From NCBI GenBank assembly GCA_016720935.1, contig JADKJP010000006.1:186001-250000 (forward strand): 64,000 nt of DNA. The letters run 5' to 3'. Position numbers and translations under genes: made by a program. Of the stretch, positions 7,001 to 15,331 are shown in pieces; position 1 is the first letter of the stretch; each line of letters starts with the position of its first letter. This DNA comes from Bacteroidota bacterium. Its GTDB lineage: Bacteria > Bacteroidota > Bacteroidia > AKYH767-A > 2013-40CM-41-45. The notes beneath the pieces were generated by a model. It ran no database searches and was not told the origin of the DNA. It saw only the letters and a program-made list of their open reading frames with translations.

Positions 7001-9871
7001 TGTATAAAAGTCTACTGTATCCATACCGCAAATTTCAGTTTCACTGGCGAGCAGTGGACTGATGAAATTGGAGTAAATACTTGTTGATATAGCGCTGGAA
7101 CAACCCATTGTATCTGTCACGGTTTGTGTGATGATATAATTTGGCATTCCACTGTTATATACATGTGTAGGACTGGATAAAGAAGAAGTGTCACCGTCAC
7201 CGAATTCCCATTCCCAGAATACGGCATTCTGGGAAGTATCCACAAAGGTTACTTCCGTATTGCTGCAACTCGCGGTTTGAGTGACGATAAACCCCGCCCG
7301 GGGCCCGGCGACTCGAACAATGCTGTCCATCTGAAAGACCTGGACGATGCCCAATGTGTCAGTGGTTGTCAGAACAACCGTATAGATCCCCGCATTTTCG
7401 TATGTGTGATTTGGAAACTGACTTGATGAAGTATCTCCATCACCAAAGTCCCAGTGCCACACAACAGAACCCGGTATCACATTGGTGAAATTGACGGTCA
7501 ATGGAGCACAACCCTGTTGTACCTCCGGAATTCCGGGGTTACCTGAAGGAACCGGTGTTGTATCCGGTGTTCCAAAATTGAAAGGTGGCGGATCATAATA
7601 TAATGTACACAAACCATTCGAGATGGTAAGTGTTACATTGTAATTTCCATTTAGCTGATAAATGTGGAATGGATCCTGCAGTGTTGATGTTGTGCTGTCA
7701 CCGAAATCCCACAACCAGGAAGTTGCGCCAAGTGAATTCGCATAAAATTGTACCGGCATAGGGAAAGTAGTTCCCTGTGGTACTCCATAGAAATGTGCTC
7801 CGAATGGCGCGAAATAAACGCTATTGCTTTGCATCGTTGAATAGGTACAACCATCGGCGGTTGTGATCGACAGCGATACGCTGTGATATCCCGGAGTAGC
7901 AAATACGTGATCAGGATTTTGATCTGTTGAAGTCGTACCATCACCAAAATCCCAGAACCATGAAACGGCATTCAGGGATGTATCGGTGAATGTTGCTTCG
8001 TACGGAGGACAAATGGTTTCTGAATGTGTGAATCCTGCATAGCCCCCACGTACATCAAATGTTCCGAAGGTATTGATAGTTTGAACACATCCGCCTCCCG
8101 CAGAAGTTGTCGTGAGAGATACAGTATAGAAACCGGGTGTTGAATAAGTATGTACAGGATTTTGCGATGTAGATGTAGTTCCGTCTCCGAAATTCCATAG
8201 CCATGAATTAGCACCAACTGTCGCGTCAGTAAATTGAGTTGTCAATGGCGCACAACCTACCATGGTTGGTGGTGGAATATAATTCGCTGCAGGGTTAGCG
8301 GTACGGATATAGGATACTTTTCTTAAAGTATCTGAACATCCAAGTGAATCGGTGACAATCAATGTCACATCAAAATTTCCTGTGCCGTTATAAGTATGGG
8401 ATGGGTTTTGTTGAGTTGAAGTGTTTCCATCTCCAAAATCCCAATGATACGTGAGTCCTGTTCCCGGAGAAAAAGCGGTAAATGCAACATCCAGAGGAGG
8501 GCAGCCAATTCTTGGAGTCGCGGTAAACATAGCTTCCGTAGAAGTTACTTTTACGATACCACGGTATACAATGCTTTTAATACATCCGGTAGCGCTCCAG
8601 CATTTAAGGGTTACGTCGAATGTACCACTGTTGGTATATGTATGTGTTGGATTGATTGACATGGAATTGGTGCCATCACCAAAAAACCACTGACAACCGA
8701 CAAAATTTTGTGATGTGTTTGTGAATTGTACGGACAAAGGTCCGCAACCAACACTATTTGTATAAATAAAACTGGCAGTTGGTTTTACACCGGCTACAAT
8801 CAGGTTTGGTTTTCTGACTGTATCTGTGCAGCCGGTACTTGTAGTTACGATGAGTGTCACCGTATAGACACCGGCATTAGTATATGTATGACTTGGAGAT
8901 AGTGAAGTCGAAGTTGTTCCATCTCCAAAATCCCAGAGATTGGAAACTGTGTTTGCATTCAGGTTTGTGAAATTCACAATAATCGGTGCGCAACCGCTGT
9001 CTTCATCAACTGAGAAATTGGCCCAGTTTGAAACACCTACGTTAATCTGGGTTGGACTGTCAGCAGTATCCCGGCAACCAAATGAATTCGTCACCATCAG
9101 AGAGACATTGTATTGCCCCGGCGATGTATAGGTATGCGATGGATTTTGTGCTGAAGAAGTGTTACCATCGCCAAATGTCCAGGTCCATGAAGTAATATTG
9201 CTTCCGGCGTTACTGAATTGAAAGGAGGTGGATGGATCGCAGCTGGCGGTTGTATTGGCAATAATACTCGCGTCAGGTTTTGGGAAAATGGTGATGTATT
9301 GATTTCGAATACGTACATCCTGACAACCGAAGGTATTCGTGGCGATCAGGGTAACTGTAAAACTACCCGATAGACTGTAGGAGTGTGTAGGATTTGTTTG
9401 AGTGGATGTTGTTCCGTCACCAAAGTCCCACAGATAAGTAGCCGCTCCTGTTGAGCTATTCGTAAATGTATAAGAGTTGTTGTCAAGACAGGATGAAACC
9501 TGTGAAGAAGAGAAGTGAGCTGCCGGTTTTCCAATTACAGTGATGTAATTGGTATAAGTAGCAGTATCTGAATTTCCGGCAGCATCGTAAGCAATTAAAG
9601 AAATTGTATACGATCCGGGAGTAGAATATAAGTTAGTTGGATTCGCGAGTGTGGAAGTGTTTCCATTTCCCAGGTCCCAATAAAATGAAACAGCTCCTGT
9701 TGAAGTGCTCGTAAACTGAACACTCAACGGGGTGCAACCGCTGGTCTGATCCGCTGAAAAGGAAGCGGTAGGCGCAGCAGATACCGAAAGCCCTATTCCT
9801 GTAAGGAGCAGGACCAGAATCCTTGTCAGGATCGGTACTTTTGTTCGTTTTATTCGCGTATTGGTTCCCAT
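4073..9871 (-). CDS. giant secreted protein with 19 PKD domains and fibronectin-like domains
   Basis: 1932 residues with an N-terminal signal peptide (TRILVLLLTGIGLSVSAA). It then has 19 tandem PKD domains of about 85 residues, each marked by a W-D-F-G-D-G type core followed by TSTxxNPxHxY. Variants include WDLGNGN in repeat 1, WFFGDGT in repeat 5 and WDFGTGD in repeat 14. About four fibronectin-III-like domains follow from residue 1600 on (EIKWENNPAIDLASYVLYR, ILVSWTP-like, EWKEPVVHPEKVAQFDIYR, HLEWTPYKGWEQGVEYYIL). PKD arrays are extracellular beta-sandwich spacers used in adhesins and polysaccharide-binding surface proteins. Comparable Bacteroidota proteins normally end in a T9SS type B sorting domain. 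Here the protein stops about 55 residues into the last fibronectin domain with no sorting domain, so the C-terminus is probably lost or frameshifted. A small exported protein lies 70 bases upstream. Confidence 0.93.
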   Translation of the reverse strand: MGTNTRIKRTKVPILTRILVLLLTGIGLSVSAAPTASFSADQTSGCTPLSVQFTSTSTGAVSFYWDLGNGNTSTLANPTNLYSTPGSYTISLIAYDAAGNSDTATYTNYITVIGKPAAHFSSSQVSSCLDNNSYTFTNSSTGAATYLWDFGDGTTSTQTNPTHSYSLSGSFTVTLIATNTFGCQDVRIRNQYITIFPKPDASIIANTTASCDPSTSFQFSNAGSNITSWTWTFGDGNTSSAQNPSHTYTSPGQYNVSLMVTNSFGCRDTADSPTQINVGVSNWANFSVDEDSGCAPIIVNFTNLNANTVSNLWDFGDGTTSTSLSPSHTYTNAGVYTVTLIVTTSTGCTDTVRKPNLIVAGVKPTASFIYTNSVGCGPLSVQFTNTSQNFVGCQWFFGDGTNSMSINPTHTYTNSGTFDVTLKCWSATGCIKSIVYRGIVKVTSTEAMFTATPRIGCPPLDVAFTAFSPGTGLTYHWDFGDGNTSTQQNPSHTYNGTGNFDVTLIVTDSLGCSDTLRKVSYIRTANPAANYIPPPTMVGCAPLTTQFTDATVGANSWLWNFGDGTTSTSQNPVHTYSTPGFYTVSLTTTSAGGGCVQTINTFGTFDVRGGYAGFTHSETICPPYEATFTDTSLNAVSWFWDFGDGTTSTDQNPDHVFATPGYHSVSLSITTADGCTYSTMQSNSVYFAPFGAHFYGVPQGTTFPMPVQFYANSLGATSWLWDFGDSTTSTLQDPFHIYQLNGNYNVTLTISNGLCTLYYDPPPFNFGTPDTTPVPSGNPGIPEVQQGCAPLTVNFTNVIPGSVVWHWDFGDGDTSSSQFPNHTYENAGIYTVVLTTTDTLGIVQVFQMDSIVRVAGPRAGFIVTQTASCSNTEVTFVDTSQNAVFWEWEFGDGDTSSLSSPTHVYNSGMPNYIITQTVTDTMGCSSAISTSIYSNFISPLLASETEICGMDTVDFYTSLQNYASYLWDFGDGTTSTQQTPKHVYSQEGIFTATLTVTDQAGCTQSFQVNPPITVSLPSVAFTTTTGRQGCNGINIQFVNQSANADSYLWDFGDGTISSLENPIHSYLDPGHFDVSLTIFRGNCSSTLTYPQYIRVDTAYADFSVSGNSICLPFDIQFTDLSANAVSWSWDFGTGDSSNVQNPLYTFNDYSGLVISLAIVDVNGCRDTAYSPPPSPLLARFDASLDTGCIPMTVHFNNSSLSSSNYFWDFGDGTTSTELSPDHEFTQAGDYDVTLVVQASPFYGGCTDTLHMPAMIHAREPMAGFVTPDRYACAPSLVNFTDLSVDADTYLWDFGDSTTSTNSNPSHIYNNPGLYSVSLIVGSNAGCQDTLHMPDYIRVLGPITNFSANVFEGCAPFDVQFTDHSQDAVEWNWSFGDGYAEYAQHPGHTFQDTGTFTVSLVTKDTAGCSSYYELPQKIIVHPTPDAQYTTGNISGCQPFTATFVNTSTGSTSWNWNFGDGDTSSAQQPTHLFLDDGIFQVQLIASNAFGCKDTFVNNQPFNVLPSPVVSFTAGATMGCAPFQVNFFNYTTNVNGSNYHWDFGDGQTSTDAQPTVTYQTPGFYTVSLVVVNTNGCSDSISFPAMIHVLDTLPPQETKIYSVSVTSNTTVEIKWENNPAIDLASYVLYRLNQNTQYYESIYTETNIQNTGFALENTFVDSGLNTLRNTYTYKVQALDICGNTIPLDQLTAHTTINVSSQRQGQDIFVSWTPYSGCPVSSYEIYRYESGEAPQYLATVPPDSLTYTDTTFDCPHPYSYRIKATDLCGTSYISYSDTSMTIPLNTLANQIVDVVRSTVVDNQFVLTEWKEPVVHPEKVAQFDIYRSTDNTNFSYVATVPSVQTDYADYGVDVQNNHYFYKILVINTCDITEDLSPITSTVLLKGEMNEGRQVHLEWTPYKGWEQGVEYYILEKMDENGHWQILKQVDGSKLQYDYQE

Positions 9872-9941
9872 AATTGAAAAAAATTAATCCACATCTCATT
9901 TAAGGTCTCCGTCCCGTAAACCGGAGACCGGTGGTTCAGGC

Positions 9942-10472
9942 TTATTTTACCTGAACCATCCGGTTACTTTTATCCATGAATAGCGGACTACTTTCAGGAG
10001 AAACGACAGTTTTTGGTTCAGCCTGGGCGACCAGATTACCTTCGTTATTGATTTGTTTAATGCGGTATTGAACAGTTCCAGTTACAGGTTTGCTGTCAAC
10101 CCAACTATAAAGGAGTTCAAGGGGTGATCCGATACCTTCTTTTAAACCAACCGGTTCGTATTCTACGCCATCAACAGATCTTTCAATTACATAAATGCAA
10201 TCGTCAGAATTTGATTTAGCGACCCAATTGATATAAACCTTACCGGAATTAAATACCATGGTCTCTTTTACAAATTCCAGTTTGCCTGTTTCTTTACCAG
10301 CTTTTGCCGGTTCCTGAGCGAATGCGCTCACCGCAGCAAATACTAATACATAAAGAAGCACGAGTTCCAACGCATATACAAAGAAGCGGTTGGATGTCGC
10401 TTTCTCCTTTATGGAACGCATTGCATCTGTGGTTTGCACTCCATTAATTGTTTTTGAGATAGAAGTTTTCAT
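9942..10472 (-). CDS. small exported protein with a fibronectin-like segment
   Basis: 176 residues. A charged N-terminus of about 30 residues is followed by a hydrophobic segment, FFVYALELVLLYVLVFAAVSAFAQ, ending in a likely signal-peptidase site (AFAQ/E), so it is exported or anchored. The mature part has the pattern KVYINWVAKSNSDDCIYVIERSVDGVEYEPVG ... YRIKQINNEG in separated pieces. This is the short fibronectin-like repeat often placed before T9SS sorting domains in Bacteroidota, but the sorting domain itself is missing. It ends LFMDKSNRMVQVK. It sits directly upstream of the giant PKD gene on the same strand, so the two are probably expressed together. Function unknown; a role in surface assembly or as an accessory of the PKD protein is a guess. 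Confidence 0.8.
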   Translation of the reverse strand: MKTSISKTINGVQTTDAMRSIKEKATSNRFFVYALELVLLYVLVFAAVSAFAQEPAKAGKETGKLEFVKETMVFNSGKVYINWVAKSNSDDCIYVIERSVDGVEYEPVGLKEGIGSPLELLYSWVDSKPVTGTVQYRIKQINNEGNLVAQAEPKTVVSPESSPLFMDKSNRMVQVK

Positions 10473-10775
10473 TTTTGAAAGGGTTTTATGCTTTGAACAA
10501 TATATACTGGAAGCACCCTTTGTAGTTAAGTCAATAATTGCAGCTTCTTACATCTGTAAGATTTTCTCCTTTTTGTGTTAAAAATTCTGCAGGGATTATT
10601 GGTAAAACTTTGTTTTTTATCTGAAAACACGAATTTTGGCCAAATAGGACTCTTTTCTTGAATGAAATATCTGCTCAAACTCTTTTTGCGAAAATTTCAA
10701 GAGACTGTATCCAAAAAAAATGAATGCTCGTTAGACTGCTCAGATAATCCTTACTAACAACCTTACGAGATTCTC
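10473..10775. other. divergent intergenic region without a recognisable gene
   Basis: About 300 AT-rich bases between two divergent genes. I found no open frame with a start and coding character, no stable hairpin and no exact TAnnTTTG element on either strand. Promoters for both flanking genes must lie here but do not match the consensus well. Confidence 0.5.
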
Positions 10776-12233
10776 ATGGATACACTTAACAAGACCATTA
10801 AAAAGCTAAATGAAGGTGAATACCAGGAACTGCTTTCTGCTGTTGCCGGTAGAAAAAACAACAAACCTTACCTGGTTCTTGAAGCGGCGCGCAAAGAGAA
10901 TTATGACGAAACGCAAATGATGGACCTTCTTGGAGTAAATCCAAGTACGTACTATACTTTAAAGTCTCGTCTGAATGAGCGCATCGCTCAATACCTTTCA
11001 AAAAATGTTAAGAATCCGATCAGCGCGTTAAAAGATAAGGTGGCTATGGTTCCGGCAATGCTTTTCAGCAACGACCGTGAAGTGGCAATCCGTGCATTAA
11101 AGAATCTTGAAAAACAATTGATCGAATACGATCTTTCAAATGAATTGATCGTTGTCTATAAAGTACTGGCTCGTCTCAGTATGTACAATGGCGACTTCGA
11201 CTATTATGAAAAAGAATACAACCGTCATGTCGCATATTCTCTCGCGGTTGTAAAAGCTGAGGATTTGTTTTATGATTTCGTGAAACGTGCAGGAAACTAT
11301 CAGCTGACACGTGATGAGCGGGATCTTGAAGCTGTGCAGGCGAGTCTTCGTGAGTTGACAAACATCTCTGAACTGTATCACGGCCACCGTTTGTTTATAC
11401 TGTACAATATTGTTCGCATCTACTATCTCTGCCTTTTCACTTCACGATCAGAAAATCTGAAAGCGCTCGAACTGGAAGTAGACGGAATCCTTCAGCAGAT
11501 TAAAAAGAACTTCGAGAAATTTGAACTCGATACATTCTATCAAAGCATCCGTTTCATGGTAGATTATCTCTACTTTGAATATTATCAGAAAACCGGTAAT
11601 GCCGTTCGTGCGGATCATTATTACAAAATCATCAACAAAGACGTACCTGAAATTGCATTCAAACCAATCTTCAGTTTTTATGTCACTCAATTCCTTCAGT
11701 CAAAAATTGAAAGATTCATGGAGTCCGGAAATATCGCGGAGTTGAATGATCTCAATGCTGAACTGGAACCAAATTTTGATGTGGATCCGAATGAGCCTTA
11801 CCCATACATTTCATTCCGTCGTTTCCTCGCTGTTTGTAAATTCTATGAAGGAGATTATTCCGGTGCAGCGCGTACAATGAATAGCCTCAGAAACGAATTG
11901 AGTATGAAGAGGTATTTATTCACGGATGTTGAATACAAACTTTTCCAGGCACTTCAGTATTGTTTCATGGGCGAAGATGGTTTGTGCAGCCAGTTGCTCC
12001 AGAGTGTGAAACGTCAGATTACAGAAGATGAAAAATTATATGAGCCTGCAACCATCTTCATCAAAATGCTGAAAACTGCCATTAAGCCGGAGGAATTCCG
12101 TAAAAAAGTTAAAAAACTCACTGAGATTTATGAGGCATTCCGCCAGGCAAATGTGGGTAACAAAAGAATGCTGTGGTATGTCAAACTGGATGAAACCCTC
12201 ATTCGCAGAATGGCAAATCCGATCAAGGATTAA
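10776..12233 (+). CDS. helical cytoplasmic protein of unknown function with an HTH-like N-terminus
   Basis: 485 residues, no signal peptide, almost entirely helical. The N-terminal 70 residues contain DETQMMDLLGVNPSTYYTLKSRLN in two pieces, which has the spacing of a helix-turn-helix (a QMMDLLGV helix, an NPS turn, a TYYTLKSRL helix). The rest (about 80-470) is a run of amphipathic helices with Tyr/Phe/Leu-rich pairs such as RLSMYNGDFDYYEKEYN and AVCKFYEGDYSGAARTMNSL, resembling degenerate TPR/SEL-like repeats. It is monocistronic, flanked by divergent genes and followed by a strong terminator. Homologues appear to be Bacteroidota-specific hypothetical proteins. A regulator that couples a DNA-binding head to a TPR-like sensing body is possible (compare RRNPP regulators), but this is inference. 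Confidence 0.85.
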   Translation: MDTLNKTIKKLNEGEYQELLSAVAGRKNNKPYLVLEAARKENYDETQMMDLLGVNPSTYYTLKSRLNERIAQYLSKNVKNPISALKDKVAMVPAMLFSNDREVAIRALKNLEKQLIEYDLSNELIVVYKVLARLSMYNGDFDYYEKEYNRHVAYSLAVVKAEDLFYDFVKRAGNYQLTRDERDLEAVQASLRELTNISELYHGHRLFILYNIVRIYYLCLFTSRSENLKALELEVDGILQQIKKNFEKFELDTFYQSIRFMVDYLYFEYYQKTGNAVRADHYYKIINKDVPEIAFKPIFSFYVTQFLQSKIERFMESGNIAELNDLNAELEPNFDVDPNEPYPYISFRRFLAVCKFYEGDYSGAARTMNSLRNELSMKRYLFTDVEYKLFQALQYCFMGEDGLCSQLLQSVKRQITEDEKLYEPATIFIKMLKTAIKPEEFRKKVKKLTEIYEAFRQANVGNKRMLWYVKLDETLIRRMANPIKD

Positions 12234-12250
12234 TAAGTTTTTAAAATATA

Positions 12251-12297
12251 AAAAAAGCAAAGCCGGTAGATTTTTCTTCCGGCTTTGCTTTTTTTTT
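12251..12297 (+). terminator. rho-independent terminator of the 485-residue protein gene
   Basis: A 12-bp perfect stem, AAGCAAAGCCGG / CCGGCTTTGCTT (12255-12266 and 12279-12290), with a 12-base loop, preceded by A-rich and followed by T-rich sequence. It starts about 20 bases after the stop codon. Confidence 0.9.
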
Positions 12298-12330
12298 GTT
12301 TCAGTACAATAGTCGTCAAGGAAAAGGTCA

Positions 12331-12363
12331 AAAAAAAACCTGTCTGATTCAGACAGGTTTTTA
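12331..12363 (-). terminator. rho-independent terminator of the response regulator gene (bidirectional shape)
   Basis: A perfect inverted repeat, CCTGTCTGA/TCAGACAGG (12339-12357), flanked by eight A on the left and T on the right. On the minus strand it is followed by a U run and lies just past the response regulator stop at 12377. It stands back to back with the plus-strand terminator at 12251. Confidence 0.85.
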
Positions 12364-12376
12364 AAATTTATATCCT

Positions 12377-12787
12377 TTAGAAATTGATGGCGTCGAGGTA
12401 TTTTTCGTTCAGGGGTTTGTTGACATATTTTACAACATGAGGATTTGTGCTTGCTCTGTTGATGTCTTCCGGACTGATGGAAGAAGAGAGCACGATCACT
12501 TTGCAAAATTTGCGGATGGTGTCATCAAGCTTTTCGTACTCGGCTAAAAATCCAAAACCATCCATCACCGGCATGTTAAGGTCCAGAAAAATAACCTGTG
12601 GTAAAACCTGTGGATTGGTGGTATTATCCTTCAGAAACTGAAGCGCTGATTCAGCTGAATTTTTAACGACTACCTGTTTTGAAAACTGGTTCGTGGTGAT
12701 CATCCGCTCATTGATAAAATTATCAATGTCGTTATCGTCAATCAGCAGTACCCGTTCAAATTTATACGGTTGATCAGGACTTTTCAT
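12377..12787 (-). CDS. single-domain response regulator (CheY-like receiver)
   Basis: 136 residues from the ATG at 12787; longer reading would run through the tRNA gene and is rejected. It is a stand-alone receiver domain: acidic pocket LLIDDNDIDN (Asp17/Asp18), phosphorylation site FLDLNMPVMDG (Asp69), switch Ser in VLSSSIS (about 101-103) and conserved lysine in YVNKPLN (Lys124). There is no output domain, so it must act by protein-protein contact, either as a phosphotransfer relay or on a separate effector. The IDD-N-DIDNFINERMI variant is typical of Bacteroidota single-domain receivers that work with hybrid kinases. No kinase is adjacent; the orphan kinase at 2634 is a formal candidate only. 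Confidence 0.93.
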   Translation of the reverse strand: MKSPDQPYKFERVLLIDDNDIDNFINERMITTNQFSKQVVVKNSAESALQFLKDNTTNPQVLPQVIFLDLNMPVMDGFGFLAEYEKLDDTIRKFCKVIVLSSSISPEDINRASTNPHVVKYVNKPLNEKYLDAINF

Positions 12788-12814
12788 GTTTGCTTTTGAC
12801 TTTTGAGTATAAAG

Positions 12815-12890
12815 TGGTGGTGATGAGTGGAATCGAACCACTGACACAAGGATTTTCAGTCCTTTGCTCTACCAACTGAGCTACATCACC
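12815..12890 (-). tRNA. tRNA-Phe (GAA), CCA encoded
   Basis: The minus strand folds into a complete cloverleaf of 76 bases. The acceptor GGTGATG pairs with CATCACC, the D arm is GCTC...GAGC, the anticodon stem is AAGGA/TCCTT around CTGAAAA, and the T arm is AGTGG-TTCGATT-CCACT. The discriminator is A and the 3' CCA is encoded. The anticodon GAA reads Phe codons. It lies just ahead of the response regulator start. Confidence 0.97.
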
Positions 12891-13028
12891 AGCAAAGGCG
12901 CTGCGAAGCGTGCGCAAAAGTAGAAAAAAAAACACTCCTCCAAAATAAATTATTAATTCCGGACCTTACCGGCTAAGGAGATGGAATTCATTGCAATAAT
13001 ATACCTTGCGGAATAAATCAGCTGATCA

Positions 13029-13757
13029 ATGTACCTGACCATTGATATGGGAAATACGGCAACGAAACTTGTTCTTTTTGAACGGGATGTGCTTGTTTAT
13101 AGCAAGATTATAAAAGCACTTTCAGTCCCTGAGATCCGGCGAATTGTGAAACGATTTGAACCAAGGGCCACCATTCTTTCAACCGTAATCAAGACTCCTG
13201 AGCCAATTATGCAGGTTCTGAAAATGCAAAAACGTTTTGTACAGCTTTCAGCGAATACCCGCTTGCCTATAAAAAACAAGTACGAAACACCAAAAACACT
13301 CGGAAAGGACAGACTGGCCGGGGTCATTGGAGCCGCCGCTCTTTTTCCTGGGAGAAATGTCCTTGTGATCGATGCAGGCACTTGTATTAAGTATGATTTC
13401 ATTAATTCTAAAAAGGAATATTTTGGAGGGGCAATTTCCCCGGGACTGAATATGCGGTATCTGGCATTGCATCAATTTACTGATCAGCTTCCTTTGTTGG
13501 TTCCGGAATCAAAACCTCAATTTGTAGGAAGAAATACCAGGGATGCAATCCGTTCAGGGGTAGAAACAGGAATAGCGAATGAGATAGCGGGTTTTATTCA
13601 GTTATACCGCAAACAATATAAATCCCTGAAATTGGTTATTACCGGAGGCGATGCCTCTCGTTTTGTCAGGACGCTAAATTTACCCATCTTTGCCGCCCCG
13701 GATTTGGTGAACATCGGGCTAAAAGAAATATTGAAATTCCATGATGCTAAGGAGTAG
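13029..13757 (+). CDS. coaX: type III pantothenate kinase
   Basis: 242 residues. It phosphorylates pantothenate to 4'-phosphopantothenate, the first step of coenzyme A synthesis, in the cytoplasm. The ASKHA-fold signatures are all present: phosphate-1 DMGNTATKL (residues 6-14), the pantothenate-binding TLGKDRLAG, phosphate-2 VIDAGTCIKYDFI with the catalytic Asp, GGAISPGLNMR, FVGRNTRDAI, and the adenosine-side VITGGDA. Length is normal for CoaX. The 3' end overlaps the start of the next gene (outer-membrane protein) by 17 bases, implying translational coupling, a gene pair found widely in Bacteroidota. No bifunctional fusion with BirA is seen. Confidence 0.96.
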   Translation: MYLTIDMGNTATKLVLFERDVLVYSKIIKALSVPEIRRIVKRFEPRATILSTVIKTPEPIMQVLKMQKRFVQLSANTRLPIKNKYETPKTLGKDRLAGVIGAAALFPGRNVLVIDAGTCIKYDFINSKKEYFGGAISPGLNMRYLALHQFTDQLPLLVPESKPQFVGRNTRDAIRSGVETGIANEIAGFIQLYRKQYKSLKLVITGGDASRFVRTLNLPIFAAPDLVNIGLKEILKFHDAKE

Positions 13758-15237
13758 GTCGTTTTGTTTTTTATTGTTCGTCGGTCTTTTCCTGCTTAGT
13801 TTTCAGGCAATCCAGGCTCAAAATGCTTCCAGTTCTCCCTATTCCCGCTTCGGAATCGGAGATCTTCAGTTTAATGGATTAGCAAGAAATAACGGAATGG
13901 GAGGAATCGCCCAGGGTCTGCAACACCAATACTATCTGAACCTGGGTAATCCGGCTTCATTTTCTGCCATTAGCATGACCACTTATGAAGTGGGAATGAA
14001 TTTAACACTCAATCAATTTGAAACTTCTTCCATTAAACAACAAAGTCATACAACATCGCTTGGTTATTTCGCATTTGGATTTCCGGTAAAATCAAAAAAG
14101 TGGGGACTTGGTTTCGGATTATTACCTTATTCAAATGTTGGATATTCAATTACGGATAAGCGGACAAATGTTCTGAACTCCATTGAGCTCCATACTTACA
14201 AAGGTTCAGGTGGATTGAATCAATTCTTTTTTGCAAATGGATTTTCTCTATCAAAGAAATTATCAGCAGGTTTCACAGCTTCATATTTATTTGGAGTGTT
14301 GGAACAGAACAGAACTGTTGAATTTGAAGACCCGACTTATTTTAACACACAGTTGACCAATTCAACTGCAGTAGGTTGGTTTCATTTTAATCTCGGACTT
14401 CAATACACAATGGATAGCTTGCGTATTTCGCCGAGTGATTCAATTAAAATGTTTGACCACCTGCTGGAAGTCTCCAGGGATTCAATGTGTGAATTGAACC
14501 ATTTGCGTAAAAACACAAGCGACAGTCTTATCAGAACAGATTGTGAACGGAAAATTTCCGAGATGACAGTTCAGAATAAAAACACGGCGAAGCTTCGTTC
14601 AAATGTTGTTCACCGTCATGACAAAGGGGACTGGGGGCTCACCTTCGGAGTAACAGTTGCGCCTTCCGCATCATTACGTGCAAGAAATTCTACCCTGGCT
14701 TATAACTTCAAGTATTTTGATTACACGACCAAAGATCAGGTCCTTGTTCGTGATACAGTTCTGAATACTGAAGGTGAAAAAGGAACGATTAAATTGCCTT
14801 TGAGTCTTGGAGTTGGAATCGCCGCAAAAAAGGGAAATCAATGGTTGATTGGCGCCGACTTTAATCTTCAAAACTGGAAAGACTATTCTGCATTTGGACA
14901 GAATGATTCGCTCTCCGACAGTTGGAGGGTAGGAGCAGGTGTTCAGTTTACGCCGAATGATCGCGCACTGAAATCCTATTTGAAAGTAGTGCAATACCGA
15001 ATCGGTGTACATTACGCGCAGACATTTTTACAGCTCAATCAAACCCAATTAAATGAAACAGGAGTTTCTCTCGGACTTGGATTTCCGATTCGTCGTGCCG
15101 GTACTACTGTTCAATTCTCCGCCGAGGCAGGAAGCAGAGGGACTACCGAAAATAATCTGATCCGTGAAAAATATATTCGGTTTACTCTCGGCTTTACTCT
15201 GAATGACCGCTGGTTTCTCAAACCGAAATACGATTAA
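13741..15237 (+). CDS. outer-membrane beta-barrel protein (FadL/OmpP1-like), coaX-linked
   Basis: 498 residues. A signal peptide (FCFLLFVGLFLLSFQAIQAQ) is followed by NASSSPYSRFGIGDLQFNGLARNNGMGG, here cited as one region at about 27-55. This Gly-rich N-terminal segment is typical of Bacteroidota FadL-family-like porins. The remaining sequence alternates amphipathic strands (GWFHFNLGLQYTM, WLIGADFNLQNWKDY, QFSAEAGSRGTT) and ends in a strand closing with FTLGFTLNDRWFLKPKYD. A helical, charged insertion (about 235-285, CELNHLRKNTSDSL region) probably forms a plug or periplasmic loop. The start overlaps coaX by 17 bases. Transport substrate unknown; uptake of hydrophobic compounds is the family precedent. 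Confidence 0.85.
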   Translation: MMLRSRSFCFLLFVGLFLLSFQAIQAQNASSSPYSRFGIGDLQFNGLARNNGMGGIAQGLQHQYYLNLGNPASFSAISMTTYEVGMNLTLNQFETSSIKQQSHTTSLGYFAFGFPVKSKKWGLGFGLLPYSNVGYSITDKRTNVLNSIELHTYKGSGGLNQFFFANGFSLSKKLSAGFTASYLFGVLEQNRTVEFEDPTYFNTQLTNSTAVGWFHFNLGLQYTMDSLRISPSDSIKMFDHLLEVSRDSMCELNHLRKNTSDSLIRTDCERKISEMTVQNKNTAKLRSNVVHRHDKGDWGLTFGVTVAPSASLRARNSTLAYNFKYFDYTTKDQVLVRDTVLNTEGEKGTIKLPLSLGVGIAAKKGNQWLIGADFNLQNWKDYSAFGQNDSLSDSWRVGAGVQFTPNDRALKSYLKVVQYRIGVHYAQTFLQLNQTQLNETGVSLGLGFPIRRAGTTVQFSAEAGSRGTTENNLIREKYIRFTLGFTLNDRWFLKPKYD

Positions 15238-15331
15238 TTCACACGTTTGTAAAAGAACTGTCCGCAGATTGAGCCGATAAAATCCTGTTCTGAAACATTC
15301 TTCCTCCCGGATTGTTATTTTCTGCGAATTC

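Noticed and set aside
4073..9871. Regularly repeated DNA (about 255-base periodicity) resembling a large repeat array or CRISPR-like structure
   Set aside because: The repeats are diverged at DNA level and coincide with protein PKD domains in one long reading frame; there are no identical short repeats with unique spacers.
12788..12847. Extended N-terminus of the response regulator (start at 12847)
   Set aside because: It would translate the tRNA-Phe gene; the ATG at 12787 gives the normal receiver start.
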